This document shows positions 53,750 to 63,495 of a stretch of 64,000 nucleotides of DNA, piece after piece (position 1 is the first letter of the stretch; each line of letters opens with the position of its first letter). A program made the translations under genes and the position numbers. The notes below the pieces were generated by a model. That model searched no databases, was not told where the DNA came from, and saw only the letters and a list, made by a program, of their open reading frames with translations. Origin of the DNA: Sporosarcina pasteurii (GTDB lineage: Bacteria > Bacillota > Bacilli > Bacillales_A > Planococcaceae); assembly GCF_041295575.1 (NCBI RefSeq), contig NZ_CP160452.1, positions 1,736,001-1,800,000 of the forward strand. The letters are read 5' to 3'.

Positions 53750-56167
53750 TTATTTATTCAAATTTACTTTCTGTAATCTCAATGCGTTCAACACTACGGA
53801 TACCGAACTGAAGGCCATTGCCGCACCAGCAACCCATGGTGCTAATAAGCCGATTGCTGCAATAGGAATTCCAATTGTATTGTAAATGAATGCGAAGAAT
53901 AAGTTTTCCTTAATATTTCGCATTGTTTTTCGACTCATAATGAATGCATCCGCAACACTATTTAAATCTCCCCGCATTAGCGTAATATCAGCGGCTTCAA
54001 TAGCGATATCAGTACCCGTTCCGACTGCCATCCCAACATCGGCCATCGCAAGTGCTGGGGCATCATTAATCCCATCCCCAACCATTGCTACCTTTTTTCC
54101 TTGATCTTGAAGCTTTTTAATCTCATCACTTTTCTGTTCTGGCAATACTTCCGCAATAACGTTAGACACGTTAATTTGACGGGCAATCGTCTCGGCGGTA
54201 CGTTGGTTATCTCCCGTCAGCATGATTACTTCTAAACCTAATTCCTGCATCTTAGCAATCGCTTCTTTGGATGTGTCCTTTAATGTATCAGCTACTGCAA
54301 CAATGCCTGCAAGTTTATGATCTACCGCAATTAGCATCGCTGTTTTCCCTTCACTCTCTAATTTTTCCATGGATACTTCCGAATCCGCGGTTGAGATGTT
54401 ATTCTTCCTCATCAGTTTTCTCGTTCCAACTAACACTTCCCTGTCACTTACTTCGGCCCGAATTCCAAAACCCGGCAAAGCTTCGAATTCAGTTGCTTCA
54501 AGAAGTTCAATTCCTTTTTCTTTTACGCCATTAACAATTGCCTGAGCCAAAGGATGCTCAGATTGATTTTCAGCAGTTGCAATCAACTGCAAAACTTCTT
54601 CTTCCGTAAAGTCCGAGGTTACTGTAAAATCTGTTAAGGCAGGTTCGCCTTTTGTAATTGTGCCGGTTTTGTCTAAGACTACAGTATCGATTGACTGCGT
54701 GTTTTCCAAATGTTCTCCACCCTTGAAGAGCAGTCCCATTTCTGCAGCCCTACCCGAACCTGCCATAATCGATGTCGGGGTCGCCAAACCGAGCGCACAT
54801 GGACAGGCAATAACTAAGATTGAGATAGTTGGGATTAATGCAGAACGCAAATCACCCGGTGTCACAGCAAAATACCAAATTAGGAATGTCGTAATTGCGA
54901 TAACAACAACTATCGGTACAAATACCCCAGAAATTCGATCCGCCAAACGCTGGATATCAGCCTTGGAACCTTGTGCTTCTTCAACCACTTTTACAATTTG
55001 CGCTAACGCTGTATCTTTTCCAACTCTAGTCGCTTTGATTTGCAATGAGCCATTCTTATTAATTGTTGCACCAATTACCGCGTCACCCGCAACTTTATCA
55101 ATTGGAATACTTTCGCCTGTAATCATCGATTCGTCGATTGCAGAGCGTCCTTCAATAATTTCTCCATCCACCGGGATTTTTTCCCCTGGTCTTACTAGGA
55201 TTGTATCCCCTGATACAACTTCCTCAATAGGTATTTCTTTCTCAAGCCCATCTCTCAGGACTCGAGCTGTTTTAGCCTGTAAACCAAGTAGTTTTTGAAT
55301 CGCCTGACTCGTCTTCCCTTTGGCACGAACCTCGAACAGCTTACCAAGCACAATCAATGTAATAATAACTGCCGCAGCTTCAAAATACAATTCGGGTTCT
55401 CCAATACTTCCAGCATTCATCCACTCAAATGATAAATAGAGACTATAGAAATATGCTGCACTTGTACCAAGGGCAACCAACACATCCATATTTGCACTTT
55501 TATTTTTTAATGCATTAAAAGCCCCTTTATAAAATCCAGCACCCACAATAAATTGAACCGGTGTTGCAAGCGCAAGCTGGAGCCATGGATTCATCAAAAT
55601 GGCAGGCATATAAATGAACGATAGAAATTCAAAATGCGCAACCATCGTCCATAACAACGGAAAAGTTAATATGGCTGAAAAGATGAATCTTCTTTGCTGT
55701 TTCTTAATTTCTTGTTCTTTGTGGTCAATTTTGTCTTTCCCGTCTTGCTTAGGAATTAATTCATACCCCATTTTTTTAACAGCCGCAATCATATCAGCCG
55801 TTGCAACTTGTTTATCATCATATTCAACAGCAATTGTTTCTAGTGCAAAGTTAACGTTGGCGTTAGATACGCCATCCATCTTTTTAATTCTTTTCTCAAT
55901 TCTTGTCGCACATGCCGCACAGGTCATGCCGGAGATATCAAAATCTACTTTTTCTTGGACAACTTGATATCCGAGTTTTTCAACTCTATCTTTAAATTCG
56001 GTCACATTCGTTTTTTCTGGATTGTAAACAATCGTAGAGCTTTCCATTGCAAAATTGACAATTGCTTTTTCAACGCCTTCTATTTTTGACAGCCCTTTTT
56101 CAATTCGGTTTGCACAAGCTGCACAAGTCATGCCGCTAATTTGCAATGTTTTTTCTTCAGTTGCCAT
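53750..56167 (-). CDS. copA: Copper-exporting P1B-type ATPase CopA
   Basis: 805 residues, matching the B. subtilis CopA size. Two N-terminal heavy-metal domains with [11 protein letters not shown] and [11 protein letters not shown]; the membrane CPC motif in [11 protein letters not shown] (Cu(I) class); DKTGTIT phosphorylation site; SEHPLAQ (HP motif) and [10 protein letters not shown]. It pumps Cu(I) out of the cytoplasm, receiving it from CopZ. The ATG has no strong purine block visible, but the CsoR-like operator lies 20 bases further upstream. It follows copZ in the csoR-copZ-copA cluster. Confidence 0.96.
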   Translation of the reverse strand: MATEEKTLQISGMTCAACANRIEKGLSKIEGVEKAIVNFAMESSTIVYNPEKTNVTEFKDRVEKLGYQVVQEKVDFDISGMTCAACATRIEKRIKKMDGVSNANVNFALETIAVEYDDKQVATADMIAAVKKMGYELIPKQDGKDKIDHKEQEIKKQQRRFIFSAILTFPLLWTMVAHFEFLSFIYMPAILMNPWLQLALATPVQFIVGAGFYKGAFNALKNKSANMDVLVALGTSAAYFYSLYLSFEWMNAGSIGEPELYFEAAAVIITLIVLGKLFEVRAKGKTSQAIQKLLGLQAKTARVLRDGLEKEIPIEEVVSGDTILVRPGEKIPVDGEIIEGRSAIDESMITGESIPIDKVAGDAVIGATINKNGSLQIKATRVGKDTALAQIVKVVEEAQGSKADIQRLADRISGVFVPIVVVIAITTFLIWYFAVTPGDLRSALIPTISILVIACPCALGLATPTSIMAGSGRAAEMGLLFKGGEHLENTQSIDTVVLDKTGTITKGEPALTDFTVTSDFTEEEVLQLIATAENQSEHPLAQAIVNGVKEKGIELLEATEFEALPGFGIRAEVSDREVLVGTRKLMRKNNISTADSEVSMEKLESEGKTAMLIAVDHKLAGIVAVADTLKDTSKEAIAKMQELGLEVIMLTGDNQRTAETIARQINVSNVIAEVLPEQKSDEIKKLQDQGKKVAMVGDGINDAPALAMADVGMAVGTGTDIAIEAADITLMRGDLNSVADAFIMSRKTMRNIKENLFFAFIYNTIGIPIAAIGLLAPWVAGAAMAFSSVSVVLNALRLQKVNLNK

Positions 56168-56182
56168 TTATTATCCCTCCAA

Positions 56183-56199
56183 TACATGGTGGGGGTATA
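56183..56199. promoter_or_regulatory. CsoR-type operator before copA (half-conserved)
   Basis: TACATGGTGGGGGTATA contains one G-rich arm of the CsoR box; the other arm is weak. Confidence 0.5.
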
Positions 56200-56319
56200 T
56201 TTCATTGGAAAAGAAAGACCATACCTAAAGGCACGATCTAATCCGTCGCCTTTTCCCCCTCATATAGTATAGGCGAAAGACTATTATTTACTAAATCCCC
56301 TAATTAATAAGGTCCGAAA

Positions 56320-56523
56320 TTAGACAATGTCATACCCTTGTTCTTCTATTGTCTCTTTGATCTGCTCTAAAGTTATTTTTTCATTGTCAAACTCAACCGA
56401 AACTTCGCCACTGCCCAGATTCACCATTACAGCAGATACACCTGTAAGATTGCCAACGCTTCCTTCAATTGAATTAACACAATGATTACAAGACATTCCT
56501 TGTACTTTTACTATCTCTTTCAT
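56320..56523 (-). CDS. copZ: Copper chaperone CopZ
   Basis: 67 residues, one heavy-metal-associated domain. The Cu(I) site is in VQGMSCNHCVNSIEG (Cys-x2-Cys), with the usual VNLGSGEVSVEFD and TIEEQGYDIV end. It passes Cu(I) to CopA and helps load CsoR. GGAGG precedes the ATG. Located between csoR and copA. Confidence 0.95.
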   Translation of the reverse strand: MKEIVKVQGMSCNHCVNSIEGSVGNLTGVSAVMVNLGSGEVSVEFDNEKITLEQIKETIEEQGYDIV

Positions 56524-56562
56524 TTTGACAGCCTCCTATATTAATTGTTAATTTCAACTTAC

Positions 56563-56581
56563 CATACCCCTGGACGGTATG
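56563..56581. promoter_or_regulatory. CsoR operator before copZ
   Basis: CATACCCCTGGACGGTATG, a good match to the CsoR box (TACC..GGTA palindrome) about 40 bases before copZ. Confidence 0.7.
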
Positions 56582-56612
56582 TCAAATGACAAATAAACAA
56601 TCCTGGAATTTT

Positions 56613-56900
56613 CTATTTCGTCAACGTTTTCATAACATCCATCAATTCCTTAATAGCCTCTTCACCATCTTGCCCTTTAATCGCATTTGCTACACAGTGA
56701 TGCGTATGATCTTCTAGCAATGCCAATGAAACCTTGTTCAATGCAGATTGAATAGCACTAATCTGGTGTAAAATATCAACACAATAGCGGTCGTTATCGA
56801 CCATTTGATGAATACCTCTCACTTGTCCTTCAATTCGTCTTAACCGATTGAGAAGCTGTTGTTTATTTGGTTGTACCGTTACTTTATTGGTCTTCTGCAT
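56613..56900 (-). CDS. csoR: Copper-sensing repressor CsoR
   Basis: About 95 residues. The family ligands are visible: Cys in DRYCVDIL and His-Cys in DHTHHCVANAI, with LRRIEGQVRGI at the DNA-binding helix. Cu(I) binding releases it from DNA. ATG 56900 has AGGAGTG nine bases upstream; longer frames lack sites. It should control itself, copZ-copA and probably copB. Confidence 0.94.
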   Translation of the reverse strand: MQKTNKVTVQPNKQQLLNRLRRIEGQVRGIHQMVDNDRYCVDILHQISAIQSALNKVSLALLEDHTHHCVANAIKGQDGEEAIKELMDVMKTLTK

Positions 56901-56928
56901 GATTATCACTCCTAATAATCGTTTATAC

Positions 56929-56945
56929 ATACCCCGTAACCCTAT
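56929..56945. promoter_or_regulatory. CsoR operator before csoR
   Basis: ATACCCCGTAACCCTAT, CsoR-type half-sites around a short centre, about 28 bases before the csoR start. It allows autoregulation. Confidence 0.6.
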
Positions 56946-57030
56946 ATTAATATCTTTATCGTATAAGGTCAATTTATTAAATAACCCAAAAAGAAATAGA
57001 ACACACCTTCACGATGAATTTTGTTCATTC

Positions 57031-57549
57031 CTATTTCGCCAATGAATGTCCCGTGATCAAATACATCGCGATAAAGAATGCAAGCAAGAGGGGCTTTAAT
57101 AACCATCTTTTAGTTTTCAATTTACTTTTGGAAGGAGTTTTTAATATGACCATCAAAAAAATTGTACTAGTGGATAGAAGTAAAAATATTTGTATTAAAT
57201 TGATTGACTCATCCATATTAATCATTTCGCCTAACATTGCCCCCATCATGCCACCCATCAAACCGGCCATTATTCCTTCTAATACTGGAAGAATTCCGAA
57301 AGTAAAGCCGCTAAAAGCGCCCGCAAGTATGCCTATAACCATTGATAATATTGTTGAATAATATAAATTCCCTTGAAAGGTTACACCTAATAAAACACCA
57401 GCAGTCAAACCTACATTCATACCAAAGAACATTGAAATTACCATTCCCTGCATTTTGCGAAATTTATTTTTCCAAATTATCGCTAATATAGCGACTATAC
57501 ATGTTAACAAACCAAGCGAACCTAATATATACAATTCATAGTTCCCCAT
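57031..57549 (-). CDS. Met-rich integral membrane protein
   Basis: About 172 residues with five to six membrane segments and many Met and Gly in the centre (GIMAGLMGGMMGAMLGEM), as in membrane proteins that pass copper. GAGGTGGGGG precedes ATG 57549. It is divergent from copB with the CsoR box between. Family not firmly named. Confidence 0.7.
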   Translation of the reverse strand: MGNYELYILGSLGLLTCIVAILAIIWKNKFRKMQGMVISMFFGMNVGLTAGVLLGVTFQGNLYYSTILSMVIGILAGAFSGFTFGILPVLEGIMAGLMGGMMGAMLGEMINMDESINLIQIFLLLSTSTIFLMVILKTPSKSKLKTKRWLLKPLLLAFFIAMYLITGHSLAK

Positions 57550-57611
57550 CAATCCCCCACCTCTTTTAAGCTATAAAGTATTTATGTTTCCCGTTTGCAA
57601 TGAAAGGGTAT

Positions 57612-57628
57612 ATACCTTATAAGGGTAT
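57612..57628. promoter_or_regulatory. CsoR operator before copB
   Basis: ATACCTTATAAGGGTAT is nearly palindromic and shares the TACC/GGGTA arms of CsoR boxes. It lies between the Met-rich membrane gene and copB and could serve both. Confidence 0.65.
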
Positions 57629-57779
57629 GTAATATAAACAGCTTAAATGACTGACATTCAGGTGCAATGGAATGCTCTTTTAAATGGTGATAAAGTAGAA
57701 CTTGCATATTTTTTGCATAGTTAACTGATAAAATCACTTCATACTTATAATTCAATGAATTACGAAAGGAGTTGATGGT

Positions 57780-59819
57780 ATGTCAAATCATTCACACCAA
57801 CACCATGAAACTGATGGGAACCATCATCACGGAGCGGAGTTGGAATCCCAAGGAGGGCATCACAGTCATCATGATCACCACGCACATATGGTAGAGGATT
57901 TTAAAAAGCGTTTTTATATTTCTTTAATTGTGACCGTCCCTATTTTGATTCTTTCACCGATGATTCAAATGTTTATTAATGTTGATTGGCGCTTCACTGG
58001 GGACTTGTACATTTTATTTGCATTATCAACATTCTTATTCTTTTATGGGGGATGGCCTTTTCTGACTGGAGCCATAGATGAACTTCAAGACAAAATCCCT
58101 GGAATGATGACCTTAATTTCCCTAGCCATTATCGTGGCATATGTTTATAGCACGGCTGCTGTTTTCGGTTATGCAGAAAATGAGTTTTTCTGGGAGCTAG
58201 CAACGCTTGTTGTTATTATGCTACTCGGTCATTGGATTGAAATGCGTTCTGTCATGGGAGCCTCAAAAGCATTGGAGGAACTTGCCAAACTCATGCCATC
58301 TGAAGCACATCTTATCGGGGAAGATGGGACTGTAACGGAAGTCGATGTAACTGAATTGAAACATGGAGATCAGGTTCTTGTAAAACCCGGAGAAAAAGTA
58401 CCAGTAGATGGTGAAATTCTCGAAGGAAAATCGACTATAGATGAATCAATGCTGACGGGCGAGTCAGTGCCTGTCGAAAAAGAGGCCGGACTAGAGGCAA
58501 TCGGAGGTTCCATTAACGGTGAAGGCTCTATTGTAATCACAGTTAAGAAAATAGGAAGTGAATCTTATCTTTCACAAGTCATTACTCTAGTAAAAGAGGC
58601 GCAAGAATCCCAGTCTAAAGCTCAAGATCTTGCGAACCGAGCTGCAAAATGGTTGTTTTACGGCGCACTTGCCGCTGGAATTATCACGTTTACCATATGG
58701 ATTTCACTTGGATACCCTGTTTCATTCGCGATGGAAAGAATGGTAACTGTACTCATCATCGCCTGTCCACACGCACTAGGTCTAGCCGCCCCATTAGTCG
58801 TGGCAGTTTCTACGTCACTTGCTGCAAAAAATGGATTGCTAATAAGAGATCGAGCAGCATTTGAGGGCGCTCGTAATATTGAGGCAGTTGTTTTTGATAA
58901 GACCGGGACTTTGACAAAGGGAGAATTTGGTGTCACAAATATTTACACTTACAATGGCTTCACGGAAACAGATGTCATTTTGAACGCAGCGGCTGTTGAA
59001 TCCCAATCTCAGCACCCACTTGCAAAAGGAGTTACGAAAAAGGCTGAAGAAATGGAAATCGCTATTCACCCTGTGCAAGAATTCCAATCATTGACTGGTA
59101 AGGGGTTACAGGGAACTGTCAATGGAAAACAAATTATGGTCGTCAGCCCGGGATATGTAAATGGACTAAACCTTAATTATGACCATGTCCAATTCAATGA
59201 GTGGTCTGCGGAAGGAAAAACAGTCGTTTTCACATTAATTGAAGGAAAACTCGCTGGAATGATTGCCCTTGCAGATATAGTTCGCGAAACTGCAATGGAT
59301 GCAATCGCCCAACTAAAAAAAATGAAAATCAAATCTATCATGCTTACTGGTGATAATGAGAAAGTAGCACATTATGTAGGCAAGAAACTTGATATGGAAG
59401 AAATTATTGCAGAAGTTCTTCCGCATGAGAAATCAGAAAAAATCGACCATATTCAAACCGTTGAAGGGCTAAGAGCCGCCATGACAGGTGACGGGGTTAA
59501 CGATGCCCCTGCCCTTGCAAAAGCGGATCTTGGAATTGCCGTAGGAGCAGGGACGGATGTCGCCATCGAAACGGCAGATGTCATTCTTGTCAGGAGCAAT
59601 CCGCTTGATGTTGTTAACATTATCAAGCTCTCAAAGGCAACTTATCGTAAAATGACCCAAAACCTATGGTGGGCAGCTGGTTATAATATCGCCGCAATTC
59701 CTTTAGCTGCCGGTGCTTTATATTCTATCGGCATTGTTCTAAGTCCAGCGGTTGGGGCGATATTAATGTCTTTAAGTACGGTAATTGTAGCAATCAATGC
59801 CAAACTTCTAAAACTATAA
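57780..59819 (+). CDS. copB: CopB-type copper-transporting P1B ATPase
   Basis: 679 residues with no Cys heavy-metal domain but a His-rich N-terminus (SHQHHETDGNHHHG). The membrane motif is CPH (IACPHALGLA), the mark of the CopB class, thought to move Cu(II) or Cu(I)/Ag(I). DKTGTLTKGE, SQHPLAKG and GDGVNDAPALAKAD are intact. AAAGGAG is nine bases before ATG. A degenerate second copy of its last 45 codons lies at 61075-61213. Confidence 0.95.
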   Translation: MSNHSHQHHETDGNHHHGAELESQGGHHSHHDHHAHMVEDFKKRFYISLIVTVPILILSPMIQMFINVDWRFTGDLYILFALSTFLFFYGGWPFLTGAIDELQDKIPGMMTLISLAIIVAYVYSTAAVFGYAENEFFWELATLVVIMLLGHWIEMRSVMGASKALEELAKLMPSEAHLIGEDGTVTEVDVTELKHGDQVLVKPGEKVPVDGEILEGKSTIDESMLTGESVPVEKEAGLEAIGGSINGEGSIVITVKKIGSESYLSQVITLVKEAQESQSKAQDLANRAAKWLFYGALAAGIITFTIWISLGYPVSFAMERMVTVLIIACPHALGLAAPLVVAVSTSLAAKNGLLIRDRAAFEGARNIEAVVFDKTGTLTKGEFGVTNIYTYNGFTETDVILNAAAVESQSQHPLAKGVTKKAEEMEIAIHPVQEFQSLTGKGLQGTVNGKQIMVVSPGYVNGLNLNYDHVQFNEWSAEGKTVVFTLIEGKLAGMIALADIVRETAMDAIAQLKKMKIKSIMLTGDNEKVAHYVGKKLDMEEIIAEVLPHEKSEKIDHIQTVEGLRAAMTGDGVNDAPALAKADLGIAVGAGTDVAIETADVILVRSNPLDVVNIIKLSKATYRKMTQNLWWAAGYNIAAIPLAAGALYSIGIVLSPAVGAILMSLSTVIVAINAKLLKL

Positions 59820-59845
59820 TAACTCACTGTTGTTTTGATACAGCT

Positions 59846-59888
59846 TAATGTCGGGAGCCAATGGCGTTATCACAGCCTCCCGACATTA
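59846..59888 (+). terminator. Hairpin after copB
   Basis: TAATGTCGGGAG/CTCCCGACATTA, a 12-bp stem 26 bases past the stop; no long T-run. Confidence 0.6.
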
Positions 59889-59915
59889 AATTATTAAAAG
59901 ACTTTCCGCAATTAG

Positions 59916-59960
59916 GTAAATACTAATATCCTCTTAATTGTAAATGTTATTAGTATTTAC
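59916..59960. repeat. Perfect inverted repeat before the endonuclease gene
   Basis: GTAAATACTAATA and TATTAGTATTTAC, 13 bases each, are 19 bases apart and about 110 bases before the endonuclease gene. Possible operator or recombination site. Confidence 0.5.
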
Positions 59961-60069
59961 TTATTAAGTGAAACGAGGCACTTATACGACTCATACATAG
60001 AAAGTACCCGTGAATTAAAATCACCTGTATTATTGGAACGATATTATTACGTAAGAAAGGATGATCATA

Positions 60070-61011
60070 GTGGAGAATAATGGACTAATCCAAAGACAAT
60101 TGCATGAATTGGAGTGTATGGAGAATTGTGATTCAGAGGAACTGTTAGCAGAATTAACAAGAAACCAACGAAAAATTAATACAAGTGCCGAATTATACTA
60201 TAATGAAAAACTTGATAACTTTTGGATTGAACATTATTACTGTGATATTTCTCCTAATTCTGCAACATCTACTCAACTACTCAAAGAATTACAATGTTTA
60301 GTTAAAAAAACTCATAGGTATAAGCATCCTTATTATATAAGCAAAGATCAATACCTATATACATGGGTAGATCTTCAACCAAATGGACAACTTAAAAGCA
60401 TTTACTCCGGAATTCAGAAAAATCCTCAAAAAGTTATCGAAGAAGAATTCGCAACCATACAAAGACGGTCTGAACATTATCGAAAACTCATGATTAATCA
60501 AATGGACACCAGTAAAAATTTTAAAAGGCAAGTTCAAAAAATTTCAAATCAACATAAATTTAATGCTGAACACGTTGTTCCCCAATCTTGGTTCAAAGCA
60601 AGAGAACCAATGAAAGGGGATTTGCATAATTTATTTACTTGTGAACCCAAATGTAATAGTATTCGATCAAACTTCCCGTATTACGAATTCGAATCAAAAA
60701 AAGACTCAAGAAGGACCCGCAATCACTGTGGATTGTATGAAATGGGGCGTTTTGAACCAGAGCATGGAAAAGGCACCGCCGCTCGTGCAACTCTTTATTT
60801 TTTATTACGTTACCCTAGAAAAATAATAAAAAGATATAGAAAGAGAATCAATATTCCATTACTATTTCGATGGCATGGGCAATATCCCGTGACTAATTAT
60901 GAAAAGCATAGAAATCAAGCTATTTTTGAAATTCAAGGAAACCGGAATCCGTTCATCGATATTCCTGATTTGACGAAAAAAATTGGTTTTCTAGAACAAA
61001 TGAAACAATAA
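60070..61011 (+). CDS. Endonuclease I (EndA/BsnB-like) family nuclease
   Basis: About 313 residues. The C-terminal half has the family core: FNAEHVVPQSWF (catalytic His), GDLHNLFTCEPKCNSIRSN and GNRNPFIDIPDL. Most EndA/BsnB enzymes are secreted, but no signal peptide is seen, so this one may act inside the cell. The N-terminal 150 residues are unrelated to the known domain. GTG 60070 is chosen: AAAGG lies nine bases upstream, while ATG 60061 directly abuts that site. It lies between copB and a broken copB tail. Confidence 0.8.
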   Translation: MENNGLIQRQLHELECMENCDSEELLAELTRNQRKINTSAELYYNEKLDNFWIEHYYCDISPNSATSTQLLKELQCLVKKTHRYKHPYYISKDQYLYTWVDLQPNGQLKSIYSGIQKNPQKVIEEEFATIQRRSEHYRKLMINQMDTSKNFKRQVQKISNQHKFNAEHVVPQSWFKAREPMKGDLHNLFTCEPKCNSIRSNFPYYEFESKKDSRRTRNHCGLYEMGRFEPEHGKGTAARATLYFLLRYPRKIIKRYRKRINIPLLFRWHGQYPVTNYEKHRNQAIFEIQGNRNPFIDIPDLTKKIGFLEQMKQ

Positions 61012-61074
61012 AGCCTTGGATATAATAAATAAATTAGTATATAAACCCGATTTTTCATAAGGTATAGCTACAAA

Positions 61075-61213
61075 GGCTATTGGTTACAACATCGTTGCAA
61101 TTGCCTAGGCTGTCAGCGCTCCATATTCTATAGGCGATGTTCTAGGTCCAGATATTGAGGCGATATGTCTCTAGGTACGTTAATTATTGCAATCAATGCT
61201 AAATGCTAAAACT
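61075..61213 (+). pseudogene. Degenerate copB 3' end
   Basis: The sequence follows the last 45 codons of copB (matching GYNIAAIPLA, ALYSIGIVLSPAVGAI and IVAINAKLLKL by base pattern) with many substitutions, small deletions and a stop. It marks a former second copB, or a duplicated end created by insertion of the nuclease gene. Confidence 0.75.
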
Positions 61214-61257
61214 CCGAAATCTTGGGCATGCATGTGAAAATTTAATTAAAATAAAAG

Positions 61258-61300
61258 GATACGCATTGGGATAGTTTCTCTTTATCCCGATGCGTATCTT
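61258..61300 (+). terminator. Terminator
   Basis: GATACGCAT, GGGATA / TATCCC, ATGCGTATC arms, then TTTCTTT; it follows the copB remnant. Confidence 0.85.
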
Positions 61301-61445
61301 TCTTTATTCCAAATCTACTATTAAGGCTACTATTAATACTGATATTTTAAGTCACACCACTCGGCAAATGTTGATCAGGTTTCTATGTTGCCTTAATTCC
61401 TTCCTATAATTTATTTTGGACCGTTTCCTTTCTCCGAACCCCTCT

Positions 61446-62255
61446 TTATATATCTTGATATGTGATTTCGATTTTTTTAATATATCGCCTTACGATGAAA
61501 ACGATAATCGCAAAAACAATTGTGGCGAAGGAAACCAGCTGCGCCGCCCGAAGTTCACCAACTACATATAAACTATCTGTACGCATCCCTTCAATAAAGA
61601 AGCGCCCAACGGAGTACCATATGAGGTAGAATAAGAACGTTTCGCCTCGTTTCAATTTGCCTCTTCGCAATATGATAATAATGATTAAACCGATGATATT
61701 CCATAATGATTCATAGAGGAACGTCGGGTGATATGTCACACCATCAATTGTCATTTGAGTCATAATCCAATTGGGAATAATAGTTGTTTCTAGAAACTTC
61801 TCCGAAACAGGACCGCCATGCGCTTCTTGATTCATAAAATTTCCCCAACGTCCGATTATTTGCCCAATTAGAAGTCCGGCAGCAGCAATGTCAACTGTTT
61901 TCCAAAACGAAACACCATGTCGCTTCGTGTAAATATATGTCGTAACAAAAGCACCAATCAGCGCGCCGTGAATTGCGATGCCACCCTCCCAAATTTGAAT
62001 AATCTGCCCGGGGTGTTCTTTATAATAATCCCATGAAAAAATGACGTAATAGATACGCGCACTTATGATTGAAATTGGAACCGCCCAAACAAGTAAATCT
62101 GTTAGAAAGTCTGAATGCATACCGCGTTTCACCATTTCTTTCTGAACAACGACAAATGCCAGGACGATACCAAGTGCAATTATAATCCCGTACCAACGAA
62201 TTTCGAGCGCACCAAGCGAAAATGCGACGGGATTTATCGAGAGCAGACTCACCAT
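61446..62255 (-). CDS. lgt: Prolipoprotein diacylglyceryl transferase Lgt
   Basis: 269 residues, about seven membrane segments. It has the family signature GRWGNFMNQEAHGG and RWYGIIIALGIVL near the N-terminus. Lgt adds diacylglycerol to the lipobox Cys of lipoproteins, such as the copper oxidase and cupredoxin encoded here. GAGG precedes ATG. It follows resC on the same strand; in B. subtilis lgt is normally beside hprK, so this may be a second copy. Confidence 0.95.
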   Translation of the reverse strand: MVSLLSINPVAFSLGALEIRWYGIIIALGIVLAFVVVQKEMVKRGMHSDFLTDLLVWAVPISIISARIYYVIFSWDYYKEHPGQIIQIWEGGIAIHGALIGAFVTTYIYTKRHGVSFWKTVDIAAAGLLIGQIIGRWGNFMNQEAHGGPVSEKFLETTIIPNWIMTQMTIDGVTYHPTFLYESLWNIIGLIIIIILRRGKLKRGETFLFYLIWYSVGRFFIEGMRTDSLYVVGELRAAQLVSFATIVFAIIVFIVRRYIKKIEITYQDI

Positions 62256-62304
62256 ATATCAACCTCTCTCTTCCTTCTAATTGTCTTTCCTAAAGCTTGT
62301 CTTG

Positions 62305-63495
62305 TCATGCATACGAATGCAACCCTGCAATAATCAAGTTAACCGCAATGAGGTTAAACATGATGATGATAAACCCTATGACCGCAAGCCATGCTGATTT
62401 ATTACCTTCCCATCCACGGGAGAGTCGTAGGTGAAGATAGGCTGCATAGAATAGCCATGTAATAAGCGCCCATACCTCTTTCGGATCCCATCCCCAAAAC
62501 CTGGACCATGCTTCATGTGCCCAAATCATCGCAAAAATAAGCGCACCAAGTGTGAATACTGGAAAACCGATTAAGACTGAACGGTATCCGATTTCGTCCA
62601 TGACTTGGGAATTTGCCTTTTTCGCTAATGGCTGGAACAACGTTGCGACTGGACGGCGCAAAATCAGTCTAAGTAACAAATAAAGAACAATTCCTGTTGC
62701 AACTGACCAGACAAGCGTCGTTAATGTCTTTCCATTGACGATTGCCGGCATTTCAACAAGTGGTGTCATTTTATCTGGTGTAAGCGATTCGTACTCATTC
62801 ATACCGAATAACGGGGGATAATTATATACAATTTGAGCCTGTTGTTCATTTTTATTAATATAAGTAAATTTTGCTTCATATCCGATAAGGGCAAATGTCG
62901 AAGAAGACAGGATGAAACCGACAAAAAGAACAACTGTGAATATAACTGATTCCAACCAAAAGCGCTGTTTCGACTTTTTCGTTAGGTCAACATTTTTTAA
63001 CAGTAACACTAGGCCTGCAACCGCACTGATTGCAAGAATTGCTTCTCCAATCGCAGCAGTAATGACGTGAACCGTCAACCAGTAACTTTGTAATGCCGGG
63101 ATAAGCGGTGAAAGTTCCCTTGGAAACATGCTTGCATAGCCTATGATAATGACTGCTAGTGGCAAGGCAAACAAGCCTAGCGACGGTGTTCTGTAGAGGA
63201 AATACAATAAGATGAATGCGCCTACTATCATCATTCCAAATGCAGTCGTAAACTCAAACATATTACTAACCGGTGCTTGTCCATGTCCGGTAGCTATCCA
63301 ACGTAAAACAAAGTATCCCAAATGCGCTATAAATCCAATGATTGTAATTACAATCGCTATCTTTCCCCAACGGTTATTTTGATAGGTGGCTTCCGAATTT
63401 GACCCCCTTACCGCCCCACCAAAAAACATCGTTGCAATAAGATAAGCGATAAAAGAGACAAGAAGCAAATTAGCACTTAAAGATGCAAGTTCCAT
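62305..63495 (-). CDS. resC: Cytochrome c biogenesis protein ResC/CcsB
   Basis: 396 residues with about eight membrane segments and the haem-handling tryptophan-rich motif [14 protein letters not shown]. Together with ResB it forms the system II cytochrome c synthase that carries haem out and attaches it. The start lies directly against the resB stop (63495). resDE do not follow; lgt does. Confidence 0.93.
   Translation of the reverse strand: MELASLSANLLLVSFIAYLIATMFFGGAVRGSNSEATYQNNRWGKIAIVITIIGFIAHLGYFVLRWIATGHGQAPVSNMFEFTTAFGMMIVGAFILLYFLYRTPSLGLFALPLAVIIIGYASMFPRELSPLIPALQSYWLTVHVITAAIGEAILAISAVAGLVLLLKNVDLTKKSKQRFWLESVIFTVVLFVGFILSSSTFALIGYEAKFTYINKNEQQAQIVYNYPPLFGMNEYESLTPDKMTPLVEMPAIVNGKTLTTLVWSVATGIVLYLLLRLILRRPVATLFQPLAKKANSQVMDEIGYRSVLIGFPVFTLGALIFAMIWAHEAWSRFWGWDPKEVWALITWLFYAAYLHLRLSRGWEGNKSAWLAVIGFIIIMFNLIAVNLIIAGLHSYA

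Noticed and set aside
54660..55298. Long plus-strand ORF opposite copA
   Set aside because: Antisense shadow of copA; no family-like text and no ribosome site.
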